A DNA stretch of 19,493 nucleotides from Candidatus Gastranaerophilales bacterium. Lineage in GTDB: Bacteria > Cyanobacteriota > Vampirovibrionia > Gastranaerophilales > CAJFVJ01. The number at the start of each line of letters is the position of its first letter. Within the stretch, counting starts at the first letter, position 1. Both the position numbers and the translations under genes were made by a program. The DNA lies in assembly GCA_028694275.1 (NCBI GenBank), contig JAQUTS010000002.1, positions 1 to 19,493 on the forward strand, in the 5' to 3' direction. This document shows, in pieces, positions 1-7,024 of this stretch. Under the pieces are notes generated by a model. The model had not been told where the DNA came from and did no database searches. It was given only the letters and a program-made list of their open reading frames with translations.

Positions 1-573
1 TCAACTCTGTATTCAAAAATCTTACCTATATCATGCATTATACAAGCCGCCAAAATGGTGTCTTTATCCACAGTTTTTTTTAAATTGAGGTAAAACTGCA
101 AGTGCAAATTCGATACATTCCCAAATATGTTGCATTAATCCGCCGACATAATTATGATGCATTGATTTGGCAGCTGGTGTAATTTTGAACAATTCCAAAT
201 TTTCAAAAATTATTGCTAATACGGCTTTTTTAAGTTCTTCATCTTTAAAGCCATCTATGACCCCAATAATATTATTGAAAAGTTTTTCTCTGTGCTCTGG
301 TTCAAATCCTATCGAAGCTTCTGCTAAAAGCTCGAGCTCTCTGATATTTACATTTTTGAATTGTTCTTTATATTCACCTTCTACAATTCTAACTGTATTT
401 CCTGTTCTGAATACTCTTGGGTCATGATTATCAACAGCCTCCCCCCATAATATACAATTCAGGACTTCTTTACTATTTACATCTTCCAATTGAAGTTTAC
501 CCATTTTATTTCCATTTTTCGTTTCTGATATGTTAAACCCTTTAACTGTGTACTCGGATGAATAATTGAACAT
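1..573 (-). CDS. yhaM: YhaM-type OB-fold/HD 3'-5' exoribonuclease, N-terminal part, frame broken at A8
   Basis: The first 169 residues read cleanly from ATG at 573 to a stop at 64. An OB-fold-like segment (about residues 8-75, 'YTVKGF..' to 'VRIVEGEYK') precedes the start of an HD domain with HHNYVGGLMQH near residues 140-150, the pattern of YhaM/CBF1 3'-5' exoribonucleases that trim RNA and single-stranded DNA. The frame stops soon after a run of eight A (plus-strand T at 74-81). Dropping one base continues the domain as KKTVDKDTILAACIMHDIGK and stays open to the window edge, including the metal-binding His-Asp pair. The gene is therefore one unit with a +1 disruption, and its 3' end lies outside. 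A purine-rich AAAGGGGA sits 5 bases before the ATG. Family is well supported. Whether the break is an assembly error, a true mutation or a slippage site cannot be decided here. Confidence 0.82.
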
Positions 574-733
574 AGATTCCCCTTTAATATTTTTTAAATA
601 AAGCTACATTTTACAATAAAATACTATTTGCTATTAAGCAAGCTATTTTGCATTATTCAATATTCTTGTAAATTCTTTTTAACATAGGGGCAATTTTCTT
701 TTTATTCTGCATTAAAATAAACATAAGCGGATT

Positions 734-844
734 TTGGCAAAGCTGAAGCACGAAGTGCGGAACGCCGTCCCAGCGAGACCTATGGCGTCGTGAAGGACTT
801 ACCGCAGGTAAGCCGAAGCAAAGCGAAGAAGGGCGAGCTGCCAA
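734..844. other. GC-rich structured intergenic element (candidate RNA or dispersed repeat)
   Basis: A GC-rich island in AT-rich intergenic DNA that can fold as a closed multi-branch structure. The outer stem pairs TTGGCA (734-739) with TGCCAA (839-844) and continues, past a two-base bulge, as GCT (742-744) with AGC (836-838). Inside are three hairpins: GCAC-gaa-GTGC (748-758), ACGCCGT paired with ATGGCGT (762-768 and 782-788, one G-U), and CTTACC-gca-GGTAAG (798-812). The minus strand is open for 63 codons across the island, but the Arg/Ser/Pro-rich translation looks like a by-product. The element ends 36 bases before the ATG at 881, so it could be a 5' leader of that gene, a free small RNA, or a dispersed GC-rich repeat. 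I do not recognise the family. The rest of 574-880 shows only AT-rich spacer. Confidence 0.4.
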
Positions 845-880
845 TAATCCAAGAAAACCACCTAAGAGCGAGGGAAAGTT

Positions 881-1135
881 ATGATTACAGGATTCAATCC
901 GGCAGTTTCAAATAATAGAAATCAAAGGCAAAATTTCAAGGCTTTGCCTAAAGGTATAGATAAAACTGATAGAACAGCATACGATTTTTTACTTTCTATC
1001 AAAAAAGGAAAGTTGAATTTATCTGAAGGCGACAAAGTTGAACTAGTTGAACTCGAAAAAAACACAAAAGACCCTGGAATCAAAGATTATTTTACTGAGG
1101 CTCTTGAACATTTTGGTATAGAACCTAAGAAATAA
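881..1135 (+). CDS. small uncharacterised protein, 84 aa
   Basis: Starts at ATG 881 behind GAGCGAGGGA, an AGGGA ribosome site 5 bases upstream. The first 25 residues are Asn/Gln-rich and basic ('NPAVSNNRNQRQNFKALPK'), and the rest is lysine-rich and charged ('DYFTEALEHFGIEPKK' at the end), with no signal peptide or membrane segment. The N-terminal style, a short 'NP...NFxALP' lead before the folded part, is one I associate with many small proteins of Gastranaerophilales, but this is an impression. No function can be assigned. Its last 11 bases overlap the end of the convergent 297-residue gene. The good ribosome site and ordinary composition make it likely real. Confidence 0.7.
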   Translation: MITGFNPAVSNNRNQRQNFKALPKGIDKTDRTAYDFLLSIKKGKLNLSEGDKVELVELEKNTKDPGIKDYFTEALEHFGIEPKK

Positions 1136-2018
1136 CTTCCTGAATTTTCTTAGACGTCATACTGCCAAAAACAGCACCAACTCCCATTCCGATGAGAGAA
1201 CCTGCCGCACCACAATATTTGGCACCGATTGCTCCACCGTAACCTATTCCGGCAAGGGTTGAAGTAGCATTAAGTGCAGAACTTGCTGTTTGCTTGACAG
1301 TTGAAGTAATGTTTTCACCCAAATTGTCACCTTTTCCCATTACATTAAAGATTTTTGGCACTTCTAGCAATGCGACTGCCGCAACACTTAATAGTGGCAA
1401 TCTTTGTAAAGCTCTAGCTGTTATTTCCCCGCCTAATTTGGCGCTTTTAAATTGGTATGCACGAGCCTTTACTCCTTTATAATCTTTGATGGCGTCAACT
1501 CTTCGTGAATCAATTCTTTCTATACCAAAAAAGTTTTGGAGTTTTTCTCCAAATTTTGTATTCAAAAGAGTATCATCCATTTGATACAATTTTTGAGCGA
1601 CTTTGTTTCCGCCATCAATTTTTTTATGTAGCCATTCTTCAATCAATGTTCCACGGAAAAACGAGAAAGAATGTTGATGAGTTGCTCGTACATAAGGGTC
1701 GACGTGCTTGTGATTTTTACTGAATAATCCATAAATCTGGCTTCCTGCACTCTTAATATCTCGCATATCTTCTTCAATATTAATAAAGGCAAGTCCTGCA
1801 ACTCCAAGGGCCGGGAGTGCGTTGCCTTGTTGAATTTGGTCGGGTAGTGAGGCAACACGTCTAAATATAGGGATAGATTCGAGGGCAGCCTTTTCGACAG
1901 TCGCATCAGCGGAATCAGTTTTTTGCACGTGCTTTTGTACATCCTTGTAATCCTGCTGAATACTAGGATATTGCTGAGTCTGATTGTAATACAAAACCTG
2001 ACTGACCACTTTTGACAT
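1125..2018 (-). CDS. uncharacterised protein with C-terminal glycine zipper, 297 aa
   Basis: Starts at ATG 2018, with AAGG 3-6 bases upstream. No family is recognised. The N-terminal 50 residues are Gln/Asp/Lys-rich and look flexible. Short hydrophobic stretches lie at about 66-79 and 207-221, and a Gly/Ala-rich stretch at 255-288 (AGIGYGGAIGAKYCGAAG and onward) has the GxxxG spacing of a glycine zipper, the kind of hairpin that inserts into membranes or packs tightly as an oligomer. The middle (100-200) is basic and soluble, with several histidines (HKHVDPYVRATHQH). There is no N-terminal signal peptide. It overlaps the 881-1135 gene tail to tail by 11 bases. Membrane association through the C-terminus is an inference. 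Confidence 0.75.
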   Translation of the reverse strand: MSKVVSQVLYYNQTQQYPSIQQDYKDVQKHVQKTDSADATVEKAALESIPIFRRVASLPDQIQQGNALPALGVAGLAFINIEEDMRDIKSAGSQIYGLFSKNHKHVDPYVRATHQHSFSFFRGTLIEEWLHKKIDGGNKVAQKLYQMDDTLLNTKFGEKLQNFFGIERIDSRRVDAIKDYKGVKARAYQFKSAKLGGEITARALQRLPLLSVAAVALLEVPKIFNVMGKGDNLGENITSTVKQTASSALNATSTLAGIGYGGAIGAKYCGAAGSLIGMGVGAVFGSMTSKKIQEVIS

Positions 2019-2089
2019 AACCTTAATTTTCGCATGCGCGACTACCCTTACTTATATAAAAACAAGTTACATCAAAAAATTGCCTAATT

Positions 2090-2380
2090 TTATAATATTC
2101 CGTCAATTATTCTTGATAAAGCCGCCTCTATCGTACATTTATTCTCTGCACAATAGATTCCAAGCCATTCATCCAATATCTGCAACTCTTTTGAGTAAAA
2201 GGCTTCAAAATTTTGCTTTGCACTGCCGTCTTCCCAAGAAAAATAATCAAGGAATAACTTCGCTTCTATTTTTGACGGCCTATATGCTTTGAGTTTGAGG
2301 GTTTTGTTATCGTTGGACAATTGTTCTAAAAAATCACAAACTTCATTCAAGGCTGCTTTGATAGGTGTTTTTGGTTCCAT
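2090..2380 (-). CDS. uncharacterised small protein, 96 aa
   Basis: ATG at 2380 with a strong AAGGAG 7 bases upstream. The product is soluble and helical-looking, rich in Lys/Glu/Leu, with several aromatic residues (LDYFSWED, EAFYSKELQILDEWLGIY). It has no signal peptide, membrane segment or motif I recognise. It is transcribed away from the LexA/UmuD-umuC operon, and the 140 bases between the two starts could hold a shared regulatory region, so SOS co-regulation is possible but unproven: the palindrome at 2495 lies 115 bases from this start and within the other gene's promoter. The next gene downstream, in the same direction, begins 71 bases later. Confidence 0.65.
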   Translation of the reverse strand: MEPKTPIKAALNEVCDFLEQLSNDNKTLKLKAYRPSKIEAKLFLDYFSWEDGSAKQNFEAFYSKELQILDEWLGIYCAENKCTIEAALSRIIDGIL

Positions 2381-2485
2381 TTATTGACTCCTTATTTTCT
2401 AACAGTAGTGATGTTAGCTCAGAAGCCTAAAAATAGGTCGCTTTGTGTCCGAATGTGTATTTCAAAATTTATTCTGCACGCCTTC

Positions 2486-2513
2486 TTGACATTTATAGAC
2501 AAATGTCTATAAT
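2486..2513 (+). promoter_or_regulatory. SOS promoter with overlapping palindromic operator
   Basis: TTGACA (2486-2491) and TATAAT (2508-2513) are both consensus, separated by 16 bases. A perfect inverted repeat ATAGACA-aa-TGTCTAT (2495-2510) fills the spacer and enters the -10 box, where a bound dimer would block RNA polymerase. The gene it serves encodes a LexA-type DNA-binding protein, so autoregulation is the natural reading. The expected transcription start is about 2519-2521, at the likely start codon. Confidence 0.82.
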
Positions 2514-2520
2514 GACATGT

Positions 2521-3096
2521 ATGCTTACAGAAAAACAAAAAACATTCTTCGATAAACTCAAAGAAAGGTATGCTACGCAGCCATTACCTAGCTTTGAGAT
2601 TATTGCAAAGGATTTTGGCTTCAAGCACAAAAACTCTGTATGGCAGTATTTCAATAAGCTGAAAGAATTCGGCTTTATTCAAGAAGAAAACAACAAGTTT
2701 TATATTCCTACCCATCATTTTGGAGCCGTGCTTTACGAATCCCCCGTAAAAGCCGGCTTTCCTTCTCCTGCGGAAGACTATATCGAAAAACGTGTGTCGC
2801 TTGATAATGAATTCAAGCTCAACAATCCTTCGACTTTTATGTTCAATGTGAGCGGTGACTCAATGATTGAACTCGGTATCTTCGAGGGTGACCAAGTAAT
2901 TGTTCGCAAGTGTTCATCGGCAAAAGACGGCGAAGTTGTGCTTGCTTGCGTGGATGGCGAATATACCCTCAAAACCTTCAGGCAAAAAGGAAGTGATGTG
3001 TATTTAGAACCTGCAAACTCAAATTATTCGATAATACGAGCACAAAATGAACTCACTATCTTTGGGGTAGTGACAGGCGTGGTAAGACATTTGTAA
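2521..3096 (+). CDS. LexA/UmuD-type self-cleaving SOS repressor (S24 family), 191 aa
   Basis: Residues 1-65 ('MLTEKQKTFFDKL...') match the LexA winged-helix start, whose usual opening is an L-T-x-[KR]-Q motif. Residues 75-191 read like UmuD: AGFPSPAEDY with an Ala78-Gly79 cleavage site, Ser114 in SGDSM and Lys151 in EYTLK. The Ser-Lys spacing of 37 equals that of E. coli LexA and UmuD, and the distance from cleavage site to Ser equals that of UmuD. RecA-stimulated self-cleavage should free a UmuD'-like fragment and lift repression. The frame extends upstream to ATG 2443, but that would put the promoter and operator inside the gene; ATG 2521 fits both the LexA N-terminus and the predicted transcript start. 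No ribosome site precedes it, which suggests leaderless translation. It resembles the enlarged regulator UmuDAb of Acinetobacter in concept. umuC follows after 9 bases. Confidence 0.9.
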   Translation: MLTEKQKTFFDKLKERYATQPLPSFEIIAKDFGFKHKNSVWQYFNKLKEFGFIQEENNKFYIPTHHFGAVLYESPVKAGFPSPAEDYIEKRVSLDNEFKLNNPSTFMFNVSGDSMIELGIFEGDQVIVRKCSSAKDGEVVLACVDGEYTLKTFRQKGSDVYLEPANSNYSIIRAQNELTIFGVVTGVVRHL

Positions 3097-3105
3097 GGAA
3101 CGGTT

Positions 3106-4257
3106 ATGGCAGTTATAGCATTAGTGGATTGCAACAACTTTTATGCAAGCTGTGAGCAGCTTATGAACCCAAAATTGATAGGGAAACCTATCTGCGTCAC
3201 ATCCAACAACAACGGGTGTGTAGTGGCGCGTTCAAAGGAAGCTAAAGAGCTCGGAGTCAGGATGGGTATGCCTGTCTTTATGGCGAAGAAAGAATTCAAG
3301 GGCATTGTCTATATCCAAGGAAGATTAGGGTTATATGGAGAGATTTCACAGCGCATTATGGCAACTCTTCGCAACTACACACCTGATGTGGAAGAGTATT
3401 CTATAGATGAGGCTTTTTTGGATTTGACAGGGCTCAGAAGGCTTTATCGCAAGTCATATTTTGAGATTGCACAGGACATCCAAAAACATATTATGGAAGA
3501 AATTGGCATACCTGTATCAGTTGGAATAGCCCCTACAAAGGTACTTGCCAAGCTCGCCACAGAAAGAGCCAAAAGTAGCTTTGGAGTTTATCAAATCGGT
3601 ACGAAAGGGACTTCTGAACTTCTGAGATTAACAAGCTTGTCAGACATTTGGGGCGTCGGCAAAAACACCTCTGCTTTGATGAGCAAGTACGGAGTCAGAA
3701 CAGCTTCTCAGTTTGTGGCAATGGATAATTCTGTTATACAAAGATTGCTTGGCAAAAAAGGTTTAGAGCTCAAAGAAGAACTCATGGGGCACTGTATCAG
3801 CCCTGTCGATAACGTGTTTCACTTGCCAAAGTCAATCCAAAAAACGAGTTCTTTTGCCAGTTGCACGAGTGACGCTGCACAAATAAAAAACGACCTTCAT
3901 TACCACTCTCACAGAGCTTGCGCCAAGTTGCGCAGACTCAAGATGAAAGCAAATGTAGTCGGACTTATGCTTAGGACAAAGGATTTTAGGATTATTGTCG
4001 AAAAATTTACTCTGCCGACACCAAGTAATTGCGAATTTGAAATATACAAGGTAATTGATGACTTACTCGCACGAAATTATAGCTCCGCTGTTATGTACAG
4101 AAGCTCAGGGGTTTATCTTGAGAATTTGATAGCAGAACAAGAAGAGCAGTTGTCTATTTTTGCACAAGGTGAGAATAAACAGCGCAAAATAGCTACGATC
4201 TGCGATCTATTGAAAGACAGATATGGGCATAAGGCAGTTAATATTGGGTGTTATTAA
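3106..4257 (+). CDS. umuC: UmuC-type Y-family DNA polymerase (pol V catalytic subunit)
   Basis: Translesion polymerase of 383 residues (E. coli UmuC has 422). The palm motif VDCNNFYASCE gives catalytic Asp8, and EEYSIDEAF gives Asp101-Glu102, the same numbering as E. coli UmuC. A helix-hairpin-helix segment follows (near 180-215, LTSLSDIWGVGKNT), then the little-finger domain. QLSIF at 348-352 fits the beta-clamp-binding pentapeptide, placed near the C-terminus. The ATG at 3106 has AAGGA 7 bases upstream and lies 9 bases after the LexA/UmuD-type gene, so the two form an SOS operon: the polymerase is made after damage and probably works with the cleaved C-terminal half of its partner. The gene ends 26 bases from the convergent helicase gene. 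Confidence 0.95.
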   Translation: MAVIALVDCNNFYASCEQLMNPKLIGKPICVTSNNNGCVVARSKEAKELGVRMGMPVFMAKKEFKGIVYIQGRLGLYGEISQRIMATLRNYTPDVEEYSIDEAFLDLTGLRRLYRKSYFEIAQDIQKHIMEEIGIPVSVGIAPTKVLAKLATERAKSSFGVYQIGTKGTSELLRLTSLSDIWGVGKNTSALMSKYGVRTASQFVAMDNSVIQRLLGKKGLELKEELMGHCISPVDNVFHLPKSIQKTSSFASCTSDAAQIKNDLHYHSHRACAKLRRLKMKANVVGLMLRTKDFRIIVEKFTLPTPSNCEFEIYKVIDDLLARNYSSAVMYRSSGVYLENLIAEQEEQLSIFAQGENKQRKIATICDLLKDRYGHKAVNIGCY

Positions 4258-4283
4258 AAAGAGGTTGAGTGCTAAATCGTCAC

Positions 4284-7013
4284 CTAAGTCGTATCATTAG
4301 CAATATCAATATTTACTACACCAACAAACTCTTTTTTACCTTGCAAACAATCAAGAAGCTCTGTTATCTGTTTACGCTCATTGTTTCCGTCGGTTCTAAG
4401 CCTCAATATCGGCAAACCATATTTATTAAGGATATCATTCTTCATTGCATCACGCTCTGATTGTCGCGTTCCTTCTGTATGAAATCTTACACCATCTACC
4501 TCGATAACAAGACGTGGTGATTTATCTATTGTGTCAAAAATAAGAAAATCCACATGAGTCATTTCATTCATCGCATATCTTTGTTCTTCTTGTGTCATCA
4601 GGCTAGTATCGCGGACTATCATTTTTAGAGGAACATGAACTGATACACCAAGACCATTAAACTTTTTATCTTCTAATATACTTTCAAGTAATATATTCAT
4701 CAGATTTTCGCTGTCATATATTGATACTTGTTTGTGTTTTGCAAGGAACTTCCGTCTATGTTCAGCATAGTTTTTGTACAAATAATCAAAAACTGAATAA
4801 ACCTTACTATCAATAACTTCAAAATTATTATATTCAATATATCGCACTAGATCGCCTATATTCGTATCTTGAAGTGAATCGTTATTATTCACAATAACAA
4901 TTAATTGATTGACTGCACGAGATACAGCAACATTCAATCTGTTTGCATTGTCTGCAAATTCTGTAATTTCATTATCAACCGTAGAAAGAATGATCACCGC
5001 ATTTTCTTGTCCTTGGAATTTATCAACTGTATCGGCTTTAACATTCATTTCAGCAAATGCTTTCTGAAGAGCATTTGTTTGATTGCGATACGGAGTCACT
5101 ATGCCGAGTGAACCGTCCATTGTATTTAATTTCTGCTGAGGAATAATTTCTTCCTTAATGATGTCAATTTGCCTTTGATTGACTCTATTTCGTTCGTGAT
5201 TCCCCTCTACAGTTTTATATAAAATCAATGGATTATATTCTGCCTTTGTTTCAGTCAAAATAATAAGCTGCTTATCATAGAATTTTTTATTGCAAAATTC
5301 TATGATTTTGGGATGACATCGATAATGTTCGCGAAGAAGTGTGTTTGGTGCTTCAGGGAACATAGTGGTTATAGAAGATAATAAACTATGTTTTTTATAA
5401 CGATATACCTCAGGCAAATCATATTTTGCGAAAATAGCATCAGTTTTATTTGCAGCATTTGAATCTACAACATTCGGAAGTTGTTTTAAGTCCCCAACAA
5501 TAACAGCCTTCTTCGCACAGGATAAAGCAAGAGCTCCCGTGCATAAATCAACCTGCGAAGACTCATCAACAATCACATAATCATACATTACGTTTTTTGA
5601 TAAACTACTGCGGAGCGAATATGTCGTACTTAAAATTACCGGATAATCTTTAATAAATTCTTCAGAATTTTGCCAAAGATCATCAACGACATAAATCTTA
5701 CGACTTTTATTGGCATATTTTCCGGCAAGCTTTGAACGGAAAAGTTTTGCTGAAAGTTCAGAATACTCACTCATTTTTGCCCCAAAGTTAAATAGCTTCA
5801 GTTCGTCCTTTAAACTCGAAACGCGCTTGGTAAGCTCTGCAATTTTAATGTCATAAAAACGTTTTTGAAAAACGGCTATAAGATAATCCTGCGAATAATT
5901 TTTAAGTAATTTTCGGATTAGTGATTTACGTCTATCCCAAAATATTAAAAATTCTAAAATATGTTTAATTAGCCCGATAATACCCTTGTTCTCTTGTGCA
6001 TCCCTATATGTTTCGCATAATAAGCACATTTTCAGTGCTTTTTCAGGAATAATAAATTTCTGTACTGCTTGTGGCTCTATATAATAAAAGCTTTCAAAAT
6101 ATTGTAAAAAATATTTTGATTCGATTTCAATGGCTGATAATTCTTGTTTGAGTGCAGACAATTCATTTTGTTTGGCAAGTTTTTCTTGTAAGTCGATATA
6201 AAGAATTTTAAGTCTTTGCTGCAGTGCGGAAATGGTTTCTGGAGTTAGGCTCCAACCCATCATAGTAGGCAATGATTTTTGTGCGTCAATAAATTCCCTT
6301 TTGTTATTTGTATTTCCCAAATACGCTGCGATAAAATCAACATTGTATTTTTGAAGTTTATCGAGAACATTTTTTGTTGCAGAATTATTACTGGAGACTA
6401 TAGCAACACTCTCGCCTCTCATTACAGCGTTCGCAATAATATTTAGAATTGTTTGGGTTTTGCCGGTTCCAGGCGGACCTTCAATAATACTTAGTTGGTT
6501 AGATAATGCTTTTTCAACAGCATCTTTTTGACTCGCATTGAAACCAAAAGGATATATAGTATCTGTTATTATTGAATAATTGTCTTGGGGCTTTTTATTA
6601 AAAAAATGTTTGCGATATGCTAATTTTTGTTTTTCCGGCTTCGTTTCCGATAATTTTCCACTAAGGAATGCCGTTAGCATACTATTTGGATGTACAAAAT
6701 TAATTTTTGAATAGTTATGGGACAGAATATTTACTATTTTTCCAGCTTCAACTTCTGCCCTGAGCCCTATGGCTTCAGCAATGTCTCTAAGATATTCAAA
6801 GCAATCACGAGATTTTGGAGTATTTAAAGCGGACTCAATTATTCGGACATTACTTGCATTATACGTAAAGGTCTTACCATTGTTGAAAGTTACATTATAT
6901 TTATCGCCAATACGATTAATACTTTGAACATTCTCTGTTTGATTTTCACCTTTAAGATAAATTAGAGATTTTTTATATTTATTCTGCACATTATACTTCC
7001 ATAGCTTTGACAA
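4284..7013 (-). CDS. SF1 (Upf1-like) helicase with C-terminal DUF2726/Vsr-like nuclease domain, 909 aa
   Basis: Helicase motifs appear in order: Walker A EGPPGTGKT (178-186), Walker B VDESSQVD (482-489), GDLKQLP (507-513), REHYRCHP (561-568), FQGQENAVIILS (666-677) and NRLNVAVSRA (691-700). Residues 260-430 form a charged, helical insert between motifs I and II. The last 140 residues look like a nuclease of the DUF2726/Vsr-like group: HVDFLIF (Asp822), VIEVDG (Glu838, Asp840), His845, Asp855 and GLPILRLRTD. The protein should unwind and cut DNA, probably as a defence effector. The start is TTG at 7013 with no clear ribosome site; the frame upstream has no ATG before a stop at 7053-7055, so a weak start coupled to the gene 11 bases upstream is likely. 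It is second in the operon after the 1747-residue helicase. Confidence 0.88.
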   Translation of the reverse strand: MSKLWKYNVQNKYKKSLIYLKGENQTENVQSINRIGDKYNVTFNNGKTFTYNASNVRIIESALNTPKSRDCFEYLRDIAEAIGLRAEVEAGKIVNILSHNYSKINFVHPNSMLTAFLSGKLSETKPEKQKLAYRKHFFNKKPQDNYSIITDTIYPFGFNASQKDAVEKALSNQLSIIEGPPGTGKTQTILNIIANAVMRGESVAIVSSNNSATKNVLDKLQKYNVDFIAAYLGNTNNKREFIDAQKSLPTMMGWSLTPETISALQQRLKILYIDLQEKLAKQNELSALKQELSAIEIESKYFLQYFESFYYIEPQAVQKFIIPEKALKMCLLCETYRDAQENKGIIGLIKHILEFLIFWDRRKSLIRKLLKNYSQDYLIAVFQKRFYDIKIAELTKRVSSLKDELKLFNFGAKMSEYSELSAKLFRSKLAGKYANKSRKIYVVDDLWQNSEEFIKDYPVILSTTYSLRSSLSKNVMYDYVIVDESSQVDLCTGALALSCAKKAVIVGDLKQLPNVVDSNAANKTDAIFAKYDLPEVYRYKKHSLLSSITTMFPEAPNTLLREHYRCHPKIIEFCNKKFYDKQLIILTETKAEYNPLILYKTVEGNHERNRVNQRQIDIIKEEIIPQQKLNTMDGSLGIVTPYRNQTNALQKAFAEMNVKADTVDKFQGQENAVIILSTVDNEITEFADNANRLNVAVSRAVNQLIVIVNNNDSLQDTNIGDLVRYIEYNNFEVIDSKVYSVFDYLYKNYAEHRRKFLAKHKQVSIYDSENLMNILLESILEDKKFNGLGVSVHVPLKMIVRDTSLMTQEEQRYAMNEMTHVDFLIFDTIDKSPRLVIEVDGVRFHTEGTRQSERDAMKNDILNKYGLPILRLRTDGNNERKQITELLDCLQGKKEFVGVVNIDIANDTT

Positions 7014-7024
7014 ATCGAGAATTT

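Noticed and set aside
653..844. A 63-codon minus-strand reading frame over the GC-rich island
   Set aside because: It reads antisense through the structured element, its Arg/Ser/Pro-rich start only reflects the GC-rich stems, and no ribosome site supports it.
1643..2035. Second minus-strand reading frame overlapping the 297-aa gene
   Set aside because: It is a frame shadow with unlikely composition; the 297-aa frame is longer and has ordinary protein features.
2031..2038. 8-base palindrome CGCATGCG upstream of the 297-aa gene
   Set aside because: Single, short, with no partner or known motif; it could be chance.
2443..2520. N-terminal extension of the LexA/UmuD-type protein to ATG 2443
   Set aside because: It would place the consensus promoter and palindromic operator inside the gene and add 26 residues before the conserved LexA start.
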